Assembly (NCBI RefSeq): GCF_000425185.1 | Contig: NZ_AULH01000025.1 | Location: forward strand, 1-44,660 | Length of the DNA stretch: 44,660 bases | Source: Pleomorphomonas koreensis DSM 23070 | GTDB taxonomy: Bacteria > Pseudomonadota > Alphaproteobacteria > Rhizobiales > Pleomorphomonadaceae | Reading direction: 5' to 3' | Shown here: one piece after another, positions 8,187-18,738 of the stretch | Numbering within the stretch: the first letter of the stretch is position 1 | Layout: the number at the start of each line of letters is the position of its first letter | Position numbers and translations under genes: made by a program | The notes under the pieces: model-generated | Told to the model about the DNA's origin: nothing | The model's input: only the letters and a program-made list of their open reading frames with translations | Databases searched by the model: none

Positions 8187-9319
8187 TCACCGGCTTTCTC
8201 CTCTCCGGCTTCGACCGCAGGGCCCGCTGGACGGTGGCGGTGCTGGCGGCGCTCGCCCTGCTGGTGCCGGCCTCGAACCTCCTTCTGCCCGAGGATTCGC
8301 TCCTGCACGTCTCGACCTACCAGTTGACGCTGTTCGGCAAGTATCTCACCTACGCGCTGCTGGCGCTGTCGGTCGATCTCGTCTGGGGCTATTGCGGCAT
8401 CCTGTCGCTCGGCCACGGCGCCTTCTTCGCGCTCGGCGGCTACGCCATGGGCATGTACCTGATGCGCCAGATCGGCGCGCGTGGCGTCTACGCCGATCCG
8501 CTGCTGCCGGACTTCATGGTGTTCCTCAGCTGGAAGGAACTGCCCTGGTTCTGGCACGGCTTCGACATGGCCTGGTTCGCCCTGTTGATGGTGATGCTGG
8601 TGCCGGGCATCCTCGCCTTCGTCATCGGCTGGTTCGCCTTCCGGAGCCGCGTCACCGGCGTCTACCTGTCGATCATCACCCAGGCGATGACCTACGCGCT
8701 GCTGCTGGCCTTCTTCCGCAACGACATGGGTTTTGGCGGCAACAACGGCCTCACCGACTTCAAGGACATCCTCGGCTTGCCGATCCAGGCGCCGGCGACG
8801 CGCGCCGCCCTGTTCGCCGCCTCGGCCCTGACGCTGGCGTTCGCCTATGTGATCGCCTCGGCGGTGACCGCCTCCAAGCTCGGCAAGGTGCTGGTCGCCG
8901 TGCGCGACGCCGAGAGCCGCACCCGCTTCATCGGCTACCGCGTCGAGCGCTACAAGCTGTTCGTCTGGACGCTCTCCGCCGTCATGGCCGGCATGGCCGG
9001 CGCCCTCTACGTGCCGCAGGTCGGCATCATCAATCCATCGGAGTTCGATCCGTCCGCCTCCATCGAGGCGGTGATCTGGGTGGCGGTCGGCGGCCGTGGC
9101 ACGCTGGTCGGCGCGCTGGTCGGCGCCGTGGTCGTCAACTTCGGCAAGACCTGGTTCACCGGCGCGCTGCCCGAGGTCTGGCTGTTCGCGCTCGGCGGCC
9201 TGTTCGTCGGCGTGACGCTGTTCCTGCCGCGCGGCATCGTCGGCCTGTTCGCCCGCCTGAGGCGCGGCGACGCGGGCGGCCGGACGGCCGGAATCCCGGC
9301 TGGGGAGGCGGCGCCATGA
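8183..9319 (+). CDS. urtC: Urea ABC transporter permease UrtC
   Basis: A 378-aa LivM-like permease that pairs with UrtB. Hydrophobic segments run through most of the chain. Family motifs are LSVDLVWGYCGILSLGHGAF near residue 65, ITQAMTYALLLAF, then NNGLTDFKDILG, and near the C-terminus AVGGRGTLVGALVGAVVV. The start overlaps the urtB stop (ATGA) and the end overlaps urtD by 4 nt. The length is usual for UrtC. Confidence 0.96.
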   Translation: MITGFLLSGFDRRARWTVAVLAALALLVPASNLLLPEDSLLHVSTYQLTLFGKYLTYALLALSVDLVWGYCGILSLGHGAFFALGGYAMGMYLMRQIGARGVYADPLLPDFMVFLSWKELPWFWHGFDMAWFALLMVMLVPGILAFVIGWFAFRSRVTGVYLSIITQAMTYALLLAFFRNDMGFGGNNGLTDFKDILGLPIQAPATRAALFAASALTLAFAYVIASAVTASKLGKVLVAVRDAESRTRFIGYRVERYKLFVWTLSAVMAGMAGALYVPQVGIINPSEFDPSASIEAVIWVAVGGRGTLVGALVGAVVVNFGKTWFTGALPEVWLFALGGLFVGVTLFLPRGIVGLFARLRRGDAGGRTAGIPAGEAAP

Positions 9320-10068
9320 GCGGCGTGGCGGAAGGCTCGATCCTCTATCTCGACCAGGTGTCGGTGTCCTTCGACGGCTTCAGGGCCATCAACAACCTGT
9401 CGCTGGTGCTGGAGCCGGGCGAGATGCGGGCGATCATCGGCCCCAACGGCGCCGGCAAGACGACGATGATGGACATCGTCACCGGCAAGACCCGCCCCGA
9501 TACCGGCGACGTGCTGTTCGACGGCTCGATCGACCTGACGCGGCTCGACGAGGCGGCCATCGCCAATCTCGGCATCGGCCGCAAGTTCCAGAAGCCGACG
9601 GTGTTCGAGAGCCATACCGTCGAGGACAATGTCGCGCTGGCGCTGAAGGCCGGGCGCGGCGTTTTCCAGACGCTGTTCCACCGCCGCACGCCGGCCGAGC
9701 AGAGCCGCATCGACGAAATCCTCGACACCATCCGCCTGACGGCGCGGCGGTCGCATCCGGCGGCCGGCCTCAGCCACGGCCAGAAGCAATGGCTGGAGAT
9801 CGGCATGCTGCTCGCCCAGGAGCCGCGCCTCTTGCTGGTCGACGAGCCGGCCGCCGGCATGACCGACGCCGAGACGGCGGAAACGGCCGAACTGCTGAAG
9901 CGCATCGCCGAGAAGCAGTCGGTGATCGTCGTCGAGCACGACATGACCTTCGTGCGCCAGCTCGGCGTCAAGGTCACCGTGCTGCACGAAGGCTCGGTGC
10001 TGGCCGAGGGCTCGCTCGACGCCGTGTCGGCCAACCCGCGGGTGGTCGAGGTCTATCTCGGGCGATGA
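9316..10068 (+). CDS. urtD: Urea ABC transporter ATP-binding protein UrtD
   Basis: A 250-aa LivG-like ATPase that powers urea import. Walker A is GPNGAGKTT near residue 46, the signature region is AGLSHGQKQWLEIGML (SHGQ in place of the usual SGGQ, as is normal for UrtD), Walker B is LLLVDEPAAGMTDAE and the switch His is in VVEHDMTFVRQL. The first in-frame ATG that fits the domain is 9316, which overlaps the urtC stop by 4 nt. The frame is open upstream only as a shadow of urtC. Confidence 0.96.
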   Translation: MSGVAEGSILYLDQVSVSFDGFRAINNLSLVLEPGEMRAIIGPNGAGKTTMMDIVTGKTRPDTGDVLFDGSIDLTRLDEAAIANLGIGRKFQKPTVFESHTVEDNVALALKAGRGVFQTLFHRRTPAEQSRIDEILDTIRLTARRSHPAAGLSHGQKQWLEIGMLLAQEPRLLLVDEPAAGMTDAETAETAELLKRIAEKQSVIVVEHDMTFVRQLGVKVTVLHEGSVLAEGSLDAVSANPRVVEVYLGR

Positions 10069-10087
10069 CGCCCATTGCGAGGACGGA

Positions 10088-10783
10088 ATGCTGAACGTCG
10101 CCAACGTCGATCTCCACTACGGCGCCGCCCAGGCGCTGCGCGGCGTGTCGCTGCGGGCCGCCGCCGGCCGCGTCACCTGCGTCATGGGGCGCAACGGCGT
10201 CGGCAAGACCTCGCTGATGCGCGCCATCGCCGGCCAGCAGCCGATCTCCGGCGGCGCCATCGAGTGGAGGGGCAGGGACATCTCGGCGCTGAGGCCCTAC
10301 GACCGGGCGCGGGCCGGCATCGCCGTGGTGCCGCAGGGCCGCGAGATCTTCCCGCAGCTCACCGTCGAGGAAAACCTGATGACCGGCTATGCGCCGCTGA
10401 AGCGGGCCGACCGCTACGTCCCCGACGCCGTCTACGACCTGTTTCCGGTGCTCAAAGACATGCTGCGCCGGCGCGGCGGCGATCTCTCCGGCGGCCAGCA
10501 GCAGCAGCTCGCCATCGGCCGGGCGCTGGTGACGCGGCCGAAGCTGCTGGTGCTCGACGAGCCGACCGAGGGCATCCAGCCGTCGATCATCAAGGATATC
10601 GGCCGCGCCATCGTCTTTCTGCGCCGGCAGGGCGAGATGGCGATCATCCTCGTCGAGCAGTATTTCGACTTCGCCCGCGACCTCGCCGACGATTTCCTGG
10701 TCATGGATCGCGGCGAGGTGGTGATCAGCGGCACGCGCGAGACCATGGACGAGGCGGCGGTGCGGGCGCGCATCGCGGTTTGA
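10088..10783 (+). CDS. urtE: Urea ABC transporter ATP-binding protein UrtE
   Basis: A 231-aa LivF-like ATPase, the second nucleotide-binding subunit. Walker A is GRNGVGKTS, the Q-loop region is VPQGREIFPQLTVEENL, the signature is LSGGQQQQLAIGRAL, Walker B is LLVLDEPTEGIQPSII and the switch region is ILVEQYFDFA. It starts 19 nt after urtD with a GAGGA ribosome binding site. It completes a five-gene urea transporter and leads directly into the urease genes. Confidence 0.96.
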   Translation: MLNVANVDLHYGAAQALRGVSLRAAAGRVTCVMGRNGVGKTSLMRAIAGQQPISGGAIEWRGRDISALRPYDRARAGIAVVPQGREIFPQLTVEENLMTGYAPLKRADRYVPDAVYDLFPVLKDMLRRRGGDLSGGQQQQLAIGRALVTRPKLLVLDEPTEGIQPSIIKDIGRAIVFLRRQGEMAIILVEQYFDFARDLADDFLVMDRGEVVISGTRETMDEAAVRARIAV

Positions 10784-10815
10784 CCCCTGCCGGGCCGTTC
10801 CGCCGCAAGGCTGGC

Positions 10816-11718
10816 ATGGTGGTTGCTTGCTTGTGCCGGATGACCGACTTGATGACCTCCCCGCCTCGCCTCGACCAGCCGTCCGCCCCGGCCGCCCGGA
10901 CGGACGAACGCCTGCCGGGCTATATCCGCGCCGCCGGCCGGATCGCCGCCGAGTTCCGGACAACGCCGCTTGGCACGCGGGCGATGCGACTTTCCGAAGG
11001 CGGCGGCTACCGGCTGATGTTTCCGCGCGGCCGGCGCTGCGAAGCCATGCTGCTCAACACGGCCGGCGGCGTGGCCGGTGGCGACCGGCTCGACGTCGAT
11101 CTCGCCTTCGGCGACGGCACCGAGGCCGTCGTCTCCAGCCAGTCGGCGGAGAAGATCTACCGGGCGGACGGCGACGCCGCCCGCACCCGGATAGCGCTCG
11201 CCGTCGGGGCCGGAGCACGCCTCTCCTGGCTGCCGCTCGAAACCATCCTGTTCAACGGCGCAAGACTGGTCCGGCGCTTCGACATCGATCTTGCCGGCAC
11301 CGCCCGTTTGCTGATGTGCGAGATGGCGGTGCTCGGCCGGATTGCCATGGGCGAGCGGCCGACCGACGTTCACCTCGATGACCAGTGGCGCGTCCGCCGT
11401 GCCGGCCGGCTGGTCCATGCCGAGGCGACCCGCATCGACGGCGACGCGACGCGCCTTCTGGCTGGCCGGGCGACCGGCGCCGATGCGCGGGCGATCGCCA
11501 CGCTCGCCTGTTTCTCCGAGGATGCCGCCGCGCGCCTTGAACCGCTGCGCGAGCGGCTCGGCGGCATGAACCTCGATCTCGACTGGGGCGCCAGCGCCTG
11601 GAACGGCCTCATCAAGGCGCGCTTCTCGGCGGCGGACCCGGCCGAGGCGCGGCGGGCCGTGGCGGCGGCGCTGGCCGTGTTCGACGATGTGGAAATCCCC
11701 CGCGTCTGGGGGTTGTGA
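10816..11718 (+). CDS. ureD: Urease accessory protein UreD
   Basis: Up to 300 aa; a scaffold that binds the urease apoprotein together with UreF and UreG for nickel insertion. Recognisable segments are [51 protein letters not shown] and, at the end, [11 protein letters not shown]. Three in-frame ATGs compete (10816, 10840, 10852). I chose 10816 because AAGG lies 5 nt upstream. The conserved part begins only near residue 35 ([13 protein letters not shown]), so a shorter start is possible. It lies 32 nt after urtE, consistent with one urt-ure transcript. Confidence 0.92.
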   Translation: MVVACLCRMTDLMTSPPRLDQPSAPAARTDERLPGYIRAAGRIAAEFRTTPLGTRAMRLSEGGGYRLMFPRGRRCEAMLLNTAGGVAGGDRLDVDLAFGDGTEAVVSSQSAEKIYRADGDAARTRIALAVGAGARLSWLPLETILFNGARLVRRFDIDLAGTARLLMCEMAVLGRIAMGERPTDVHLDDQWRVRRAGRLVHAEATRIDGDATRLLAGRATGADARAIATLACFSEDAAARLEPLRERLGGMNLDLDWGASAWNGLIKARFSAADPAEARRAVAAALAVFDDVEIPRVWGL

Positions 11719-11774
11719 TCGGGGGCAAGCCGCCCGGCAAAACGAGGACTGGCAATGGGAGAGGAAACCGCATC

Positions 11775-12395
11775 ATGAATCTGATGCCCCGCGAGAAGGA
11801 CAAGCTCCTGGTCGCCATGGCGGCGATGGTGGCCCGCCGGCGCCTTGAGCGCGGCGTGAAGCTCAACCACCCCGAGGCGGTGGCGCTGATCACCGACACC
11901 GTGGTGGAAGGCGCCCGCGACGGCAGGTCGGTTGCCGAGCTGATGGAACTCGGCGCCGCCGTGCTGTCGGCCGACCAGGTGATGCCCGGCATCGCCGAGA
12001 TGATCCACGACGTCCAGGTGGAGGCGACCTTTCCCGACGGCACCAAGCTGGTCACCGTGCACCATCCCATCCGCGGCGCCAGCGGCGAGCTGGTGCCAGG
12101 CGCCGTCACCGCGCTGCCGGGTGACCTCGTGCTCAACGAGGGACGCGAAGCGATCACCCTGACGGTGGCCAACACCGGCGACCGGCCGATCCAGGTCGGC
12201 TCCCACTATCATTTCGCCGAGACCAACGCGGCGCTGGCCTTCGACCGTGATCGCGCTCGCGGCCTGCGGCTGGACATTCCGGCCGGCACCGCCGTCCGCT
12301 TCGAGCCGGGACAGAGCCGCGACGTGCGGCTGATCCCGCTCTCCGGCACGCGGCGGGTCTACGGCTTCCGCGGCCTCGTCATGGGCGAACTTTGA
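11775..12395 (+). CDS. ureAB: Urease gamma-beta fusion subunit (UreA-UreB)
   Basis: A 206-aa fusion of the two small urease subunits. Residues 1 to about 100 are UreA ([52 protein letters not shown]). Residues from about 105 are UreB ([42 protein letters not shown]). The join [12 protein letters not shown] replaces the separate UreB start. Fused small subunits are known in some bacteria, Helicobacter being the classic case. The ATG at 11775 follows GGGAGAGG; in-frame upstream codons are not UreA-like. It assembles with UreC in the cytoplasm. Confidence 0.95.
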   Translation: MNLMPREKDKLLVAMAAMVARRRLERGVKLNHPEAVALITDTVVEGARDGRSVAELMELGAAVLSADQVMPGIAEMIHDVQVEATFPDGTKLVTVHHPIRGASGELVPGAVTALPGDLVLNEGREAITLTVANTGDRPIQVGSHYHFAETNAALAFDRDRARGLRLDIPAGTAVRFEPGQSRDVRLIPLSGTRRVYGFRGLVMGEL

Positions 12396-12412
12396 GCGAA
12401 GGGAACGGCAGG

Positions 12413-14125
<1,713 letters not shown>

Positions 14126-14133
14126 GGCGCGCC

Positions 14134-14430
14134 ATGCCGGGAGTGATTGCTGACGTCCGCCATCAAGCCGCCGAACGGAACCTCGTCGAGGTGCGGACGG
14201 CCGACCTCGACGCGCTGCTCCGCCTTGCCTGGAACATCGGTAACCGGCACAGGCCGGCCGAACTCGGTCCGGATTTCATCATCATCGAGCGCGACGATGG
14301 CCTCGAAGAGATGATCGCTAGTCTCGGCGGCGAGACGCGGCCGGTGGTCCGTCCCTTCCATCCGGAAGGCGGCGCCTATCGACGCCACGATCGTTCCGAG
14401 CCGGCGGAACAGGGCGGCGGCGATGGCTGA
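14134..14430 (+). CDS. ureE: Short urease nickel chaperone UreE (C-terminal domain only)
   Basis: A 98-aa protein, where UreE is usually about 150-200 aa. What is present is the nickel-binding C-terminal domain: LLRLAWNIGNRHRPAEL with the metal-binding His of GNRH, FIIIERDDGLEEMIASLGG, and PFHPEGGAY. The N-terminal UreE peptide-binding domain is absent, and there is no room for it: ureC ends only 8 nt upstream. There is no His-rich tail either. It overlaps ureF by 8 nt. The position between ureC and ureF supports the assignment. It could still donate nickel to the UreDFG complex as a dimer. Confidence 0.85.
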   Translation: MPGVIADVRHQAAERNLVEVRTADLDALLRLAWNIGNRHRPAELGPDFIIIERDDGLEEMIASLGGETRPVVRPFHPEGGAYRRHDRSEPAEQGGGDG

Positions 14431-15112
14431 GCCAACTGGCATCGGCGGCGCCGACCTCCTGACGCTCACCGCCTGGCTGTCGCCGGCCTTCCCGGTCGGC
14501 GGCTTCGCCTTCTCGCACGGGCTCGAATGGGCGGTCGAATGCGGCGACCTCGCCGACGAAGCCGGCGTCCGCCAGTGGATCGGCGACCTCCTGCGCTTCG
14601 GATCGGGCCGGGACGACGCGATCCTGCTTTCTTCGGCCTGGCGGGCGGCACGGGCCGGCGACGACGCCGCTCTTCGCGACGTCGCCGAGCTGGCGCTGGC
14701 GATGCAGCCGTCGGCCGAGCGGCGGCTGGAGACGGCTTCGCTCGGCAACGCCTTCGTCAAGATCGTCCGCGCCGCCTGGCTGCCCGGCTTCTGGGACGGG
14801 CCGCCGGGCGAGGATGTCGCCTATCCGGTGGCGGTCGGCGCGGCGGCGGCCCAGCGCGGCCTGCCGCTCGAACCGACGGTGCAAGCGTTCCTGTCGGCCT
14901 TCGTCGCTTCGCTCGTCTCCTCGGCGATCCGGCTCGGGCCGATCGGCCAGACCGACGGACAGCGCATCCTCTCGGCGCTGATCCCGGTGGTGCTGGAAGT
15001 TGCGGCCGCCGCCGGCCGCCTCGGGCCGGACGATCTCGGCGGCGCCGCCTTCCGCTCCGACATCGCATCAATGCGTCACGAAACCCAGTACACGAGGCTT
15101 TTCCGATCATGA
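14423..15112 (+). CDS. ureF: Urease accessory protein UreF
   Basis: A 229-aa helical maturation factor that acts with UreD to gate the UreG GTPase. Typical UreF features are [20 protein letters not shown] near the start (residues about 14-33), [13 protein letters not shown], and [20 protein letters not shown] in the middle. The usual C-terminus with the aromatic-Arg end (TRLFRS) is present. It starts inside the ureE end and its stop overlaps the ureG start by 4 nt. Confidence 0.95.
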   Translation: MAEPTGIGGADLLTLTAWLSPAFPVGGFAFSHGLEWAVECGDLADEAGVRQWIGDLLRFGSGRDDAILLSSAWRAARAGDDAALRDVAELALAMQPSAERRLETASLGNAFVKIVRAAWLPGFWDGPPGEDVAYPVAVGAAAAQRGLPLEPTVQAFLSAFVASLVSSAIRLGPIGQTDGQRILSALIPVVLEVAAAAGRLGPDDLGGAAFRSDIASMRHETQYTRLFRS

Positions 15113-15735
15113 CCACAACCAACGGTCCCCTGCGCGTCGGCATCGGCGGTCCCGTCGGCTCGGGCAAGACGGCGCTGATGGAAGCGCTCTGCAAGCGCAT
15201 GCGCGACGATTTCGACCTCTGCGCCATCACCAACGACATCTACACCAAGGAAGACGCCCGGCTGCTGACGGTGGCTGGCGCGCTCGACGAGGAGCGCATC
15301 CTCGGTGTGGAGACCGGCGGCTGCCCGCACACGGCGATCCGCGAGGATTGCTCGCTGAACCTCGCGGCGGTCGACGAGATGCGGCGGCGCTTCCCGAACC
15401 TCGACCTGATCCTGATCGAGAGCGGCGGCGACAACCTCGCCGCCACCTTCTCGCCGGAGCTGGCCGACCTCACCATCTATGTCATCGACGTGGCCGGCGG
15501 TGAGAAGATCCCGCGCAAGGGCGGCCCCGGCATCACCCGTTCCGACCTCCTGGTGATCAACAAGATCGACCTGGCACCGCTGGTCGGCGCCAGCCTCGAC
15601 GTGATGGAAAGCGATACGCGCCGCATGCGCCGCGACCGTCCCTTCGTCTTCGCCAACTGCCGCGCCGGCACCGGCGTGGACGCGGTGATGGAGTTCATCA
15701 TCCGTGAAGGCGGGCTGGAGCCGCCGCCGCGCTGA
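15109..15735 (+). CDS. ureG: Urease accessory GTPase UreG
   Basis: A 208-aa SIMIBI-class GTPase that drives nickel delivery to urease. P-loop [15 protein letters not shown] is near residues 13-27, the metal-binding Cys-Pro-His is in [15 protein letters not shown], Walker B lies in [13 protein letters not shown], and the guanine-specificity motif is VINKIDL. The start (15109) overlaps ureF. It is the last gene of the operon; a CCGTCGCGACGG palindrome at 15761-15772 is the only hairpin-like element after it. Confidence 0.97.
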   Translation: MTTTNGPLRVGIGGPVGSGKTALMEALCKRMRDDFDLCAITNDIYTKEDARLLTVAGALDEERILGVETGGCPHTAIREDCSLNLAAVDEMRRRFPNLDLILIESGGDNLAATFSPELADLTIYVIDVAGGEKIPRKGGPGITRSDLLVINKIDLAPLVGASLDVMESDTRRMRRDRPFVFANCRAGTGVDAVMEFIIREGGLEPPPR

Positions 15736-15760
15736 CGCGCCCGGACCCGCCGGCATCCGG

Positions 15761-15772
15761 CCGTCGCGACGG
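15761..15772. repeat. 12-bp palindrome between convergent ureG and DUF1543 gene
   Basis: CCGTCGCGACGG is a perfect palindrome in the 42-nt gap between two convergent genes. It could contribute to transcript ends for both, but lacks a U-run, so I do not call it a terminator. Confidence 0.4.
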
Positions 15773-15777
15773 TGCGG

Positions 15778-16284
15778 TCAGGCGATCGGCACGTAGTTGC
15801 AGGTGAAGGCGAATGGCCTGATTGCCGCGGCCTTGCTCAGGCGGATCGCGTAGCCCTCGCGTTGCAGCATGGCGGAGAGATCGACGGCCTTGTCCACTTC
15901 GAATAGCCTGTCCTTGTGCGGCAGGCTCCAGTCCTGAATCAGGCTCAACGCCTTGGCCTTGGCGGCGGCGGCGTCTTCGGCGACGATCAGCACGTTCCGG
16001 TGTAGTTCAGTGAATTCGGCTGGGCTGTAGCCGCCGAGATTGACGAGAAACAGCTGATCGGTTGCCGATTCGCCGCCGCCGGCGACCAGCGAGACGTCGT
16101 AGCCGTCTGCCTGCTCGACCGCGCCCCAGCAGTCGAGATGCAGGCTCTCCGGATCGCCCCACCATTGCCGCCGGAGGTCAGCGTAGCAGTCCGCCACCGT
16201 CTCGCCGATCGCGAAGCGGATGTCATGCAACTCGACGTTCGAGTTCCTGAAATTGCCGCCTACCTGAAACATAAAGAGTTTCAT
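15778..16284 (-). CDS. DUF1543-type protein of unknown function
   Basis: A 168-aa cytoplasmic protein without signal peptide or membrane segment. It resembles the DUF1543 family, for which I know no function. The protein contains an apparent internal duplication: residues about 3-55 (MFQVGGN, ELHDIRF, SLHLDCW) align with about 78-130 (LVNLGGY, ELHRNVL, PHKDRLF), each with a GG turn and an ELH motif. The ATG at 16284 has GGGA about 9 nt upstream. A longer reading from 16413 adds unconserved low-complexity sequence and is not used. It runs convergent to the urease operon and divergent from the GntR regulator. Confidence 0.7.
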   Translation of the reverse strand: MKLFMFQVGGNFRNSNVELHDIRFAIGETVADCYADLRRQWWGDPESLHLDCWGAVEQADGYDVSLVAGGGESATDQLFLVNLGGYSPAEFTELHRNVLIVAEDAAAAKAKALSLIQDWSLPHKDRLFEVDKAVDLSAMLQREGYAIRLSKAAAIRPFAFTCNYVPIA

Positions 16285-16624
16285 TATCGTATCCCATATT
16301 GTCGTTGCCGCCCGGATCGCGCGGCGCCACCGTCCGGAACCTGCACCAAGCCCCAATGTCTTGTATGCCGACTCGGATACGGTTGCCGAGCGGGACTTGC
16401 CGGTGCCGGGCATTGGCCCCGATGGGTCGGCGTCCCGTCGGGCTTCGCGGGCATTTTGCCAGACGTGCCACGCGGGCTATGGCCGGCGTATGGGGTGATA
16501 AAGAAGCTTTCCGACAACCGCGTCAGTGCTGACAGCTCCTACGGTGAACGGGCTGCTGGTCCGTCGCCGCTCCGCTCCGCCATCCGCGCCGTTCCACCCC
16601 CTGCCAAAGACGCATGCCGGCCGC

Positions 16625-16670
16625 TTGACAGCTTTCGGCCGGCGTCCGTAATGTCAGATGTCAGACCAAT
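16625..16670 (+). promoter_or_regulatory. Promoter and putative autoregulatory operator of the GntR gene
   Basis: A perfect -35 TTGACA (16625-16630) is followed after 18 nt by a weak -10 TAATGT (16649-16654). Overlapping the expected start site is a direct repeat ATGTCAG-ATGTCAG running into ACCAAT. On the other strand this reads TTGGTCTGACA, which resembles half of a FadR/PdhR-type operator (TTGGT..ACCAA). Repression by the downstream regulator is inference. The rest of the 16285-16723 gap shows no gene. Confidence 0.45.
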
Positions 16671-16723
16671 TTGCCCGGCATCGTCTGGGACGGGCCGGCG
16701 ACGGACAGACAGGCGGCGGACAG

Positions 16724-17437
16724 ATGGCCGACGGCATCTCTTCCCTGGAGCGCATTCCGCGCGTCGATCGCGTCCGCAGCGTCATGAACGCGCTGGCCGA
16801 CCACATCGACCGCGCCGGCATGAAGCCCGGCGACAAGCTGCCGACCGAGCGCGAGCTGTCGCTGGCGCTCGGCGTCGGGCGGTCGACGGTGCGCGAGGTG
16901 ATCCGGCAGTTGCAGGCGCTCGGCGTCGCCGAGCCGCGCGTCGGCTCCGGTACCTTCCTGATCCGGACGATCTCGCCCGCCACCGTCCACATGCCGCTGT
17001 CGCTCGACATGTCGCACCTGAGGGACGCCTTGTTGCAGACGCTGGAGGTGCGGCGCGGCCTTGAGGTGGAGGCGTCGGCGGTGGCGGCGCTCCGGCACAC
17101 GCCCGAGGACGTGCCGGCCATGGAGGCGGCGCTGATCGAGATGGAGCGCGTCCACATCGACAAGGGCACCGCCGGCCGCGAAGACCTCGCCTTTCACCTG
17201 TCGATCTACGATTCCACCCACAACCCGCTGTTCTCGCGGCTGATCGAGCAGATGCGCGAGGCCTTCGAGAGCTTCTTCGAGCAGCCGTTCGACCGGCCGG
17301 ACTTCGCCCGCCGGTCCTTCCCGTTCCACCGCGAGCTGTTCGAGGCGATCGTCGCCCGCGACCTCGCGCTGGCCCGCGAGAAGACCTACGCGATCCTCGC
17401 CATCGTCGAGGAGGATATCAGGGACATGTCGAGATGA
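16724..17437 (+). CDS. FadR/GntR-family transcriptional regulator (FCD domain)
   Basis: A 237-aa regulator. The N-terminal winged helix (about residues 15-80) has GMKPGDKLPTERELSLALG and GRSTVREVIRQLQALG. The C-terminal FCD ligand-binding domain is all-helical, with the metal/ligand residues of this fold in LAFHLSIYDSTHN and FPFHRELFEAI. I chose the ATG at 16724 because it leaves a normal short arm before the HTH and the promoter lies just upstream; 16658 would place the start inside the likely transcription start region. It overlaps the next gene by 4 nt (ATGA), so it probably controls that PLP enzyme. The effector is unknown. Confidence 0.88.
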   Translation: MADGISSLERIPRVDRVRSVMNALADHIDRAGMKPGDKLPTERELSLALGVGRSTVREVIRQLQALGVAEPRVGSGTFLIRTISPATVHMPLSLDMSHLRDALLQTLEVRRGLEVEASAVAALRHTPEDVPAMEAALIEMERVHIDKGTAGREDLAFHLSIYDSTHNPLFSRLIEQMREAFESFFEQPFDRPDFARRSFPFHRELFEAIVARDLALAREKTYAILAIVEEDIRDMSR

Positions 17438-18603
17438 ACGAGGATGCCGACCCGATTGCCCGGGCGAGCCTGATCGTGGCCCATGACGGGGCCAATGCCT
17501 ACGACGCCGTGGTGCCGCCGATCGCCCAGACGTCGCTGTTCACCTTCCCCTCCTACGAGGAGATGAACGAGACCTACAAGGGCAACCGGGTGCGGCCGAC
17601 CTACACGCGCGGCCTCAACCCGACCGTCCGCCACTTCGAGGAGATGATCGCCCGCCTGGAAGGCGGCGAGGACGCGCTCGGCTTCGCCTCCGGCATGGCC
17701 GCCATCTCCTCGACGGTGATGAGCTTCGTGCGGCCGGGCGACAGGCTCGTCTGCGTCCGCCACGTCTATCCCGACGCCTACAGGCTGTTCGAGACGCTGC
17801 TGAAATCCTACGGCGTCGAGACCGTCTACGTCGACGGCCGCGACGAGGCGGCGGTGGCGCGCGCCTTGCCCGGCGCCGCGCTGTTCTATCTGGAGAGCCC
17901 GACGAGCTGGTCGATGGATGCGCTCGACGTCGCTTCCCTCGCCACGCTGGCCCGCAAGCATGGCGTCGTCACGGCCATCGACAACAGTTGGGCGTCGCCG
18001 GTGTTCCAGCAGCCGCTGTCGCTCGGCGTCGACCTCGTGCTGCATTCGGCCTCCAAGTATATCGGCGGCCATTCCGACGTGGTGGCCGGCGTGGTCACCG
18101 GCTCGAAGGCGCTGGTCGGCCGCGTCCGCTCCACCACCTATCCCTATCTCGGCGGCAAGCTGTCGCCCTTCGACGCCTGGCTGCTGATCCGCGGCCTCAG
18201 GACGCTGCCGGCCCGCATGAAGGCGCACGAGGCGGCGGCGCTCCATATCGCCCGCAGGCTCGCCGCCCATCCGCTCGTCGAGGCGGTGCTGCACCCCGGC
18301 CTCGGCAACACGCTGCCGCCCGGCCTCTCGGGCACCTCGGGCCTGTTCTCCTTCACCTTCACCGAGGACGTCGACATTCCGACATTCGCCGACCGGCTCA
18401 GGCTGTTCAAGCTCGGCGTCAGCTGGGGTGGTCACGAGAGCCTCGTCGTGCCGGCACTCGTCGTCCACAACCAGGCTGCCGGCCCCAATTCGGCGGTCGA
18501 TTTCGGCATCAGCCCGCGCATGGTGCGCCTGCATGTCGGCCTCGAAGGCGCCGAGGCGCTGTGGGCCGACCTCGGCGGCGCCATCGAGGCGGCGCGGATT
18601 TAG
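17434..18603 (+). CDS. Cys/Met-metabolism PLP-dependent lyase (cystathionine beta-lyase-like)
   Basis: A 389-aa fold-type I PLP enzyme of the trans-sulfuration family. Seen are TRGLNPTVRHFEEMIARLEG near residue 53, the PLP-stacking region FASGMAAISSTVM, YLESPTSWSMD, AIDNSWASP with the Asp that contacts the pyridine ring, and the Schiff-base Lys in LHSASKYIGGHSD. The C-terminal Arg region includes MVRLHVGLE. Family members act on cystathionine, methionine or related thio-amino acids. Coupling to a dedicated GntR regulator suggests a catabolic or scavenging role rather than housekeeping metC. Exact substrate not assigned. Confidence 0.88.
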   Translation: MNEDADPIARASLIVAHDGANAYDAVVPPIAQTSLFTFPSYEEMNETYKGNRVRPTYTRGLNPTVRHFEEMIARLEGGEDALGFASGMAAISSTVMSFVRPGDRLVCVRHVYPDAYRLFETLLKSYGVETVYVDGRDEAAVARALPGAALFYLESPTSWSMDALDVASLATLARKHGVVTAIDNSWASPVFQQPLSLGVDLVLHSASKYIGGHSDVVAGVVTGSKALVGRVRSTTYPYLGGKLSPFDAWLLIRGLRTLPARMKAHEAAALHIARRLAAHPLVEAVLHPGLGNTLPPGLSGTSGLFSFTFTEDVDIPTFADRLRLFKLGVSWGGHESLVVPALVVHNQAAGPNSAVDFGISPRMVRLHVGLEGAEALWADLGGAIEAARI

Positions 18604-18638
18604 GAATCCCGCTCCGGCCTGGAGCGCTGGAGCGGTAG

Positions 18639-18657
18639 CGGCCGGATCGTCCGGCCG
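18639..18657 (+). repeat. Hairpin between the PLP lyase and the ABC transporter operon
   Basis: A perfect 8-bp stem (CGGCCGGA pairing with TCCGGCCG) with a 3-nt loop, 36 nt after the lyase stop. There is no U-run, so it may be a weak or Rho-assisted transcript end. The rest of the 18604-18738 gap holds no gene. Confidence 0.45.
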
Positions 18658-18738
18658 GACAGGGAACGGATGCAAGGCGGGACACCAACGCCGTCGGCGT
18701 CCGGCAGTTGAGGAAACCAGACCAGGAAAGGGGAACCC

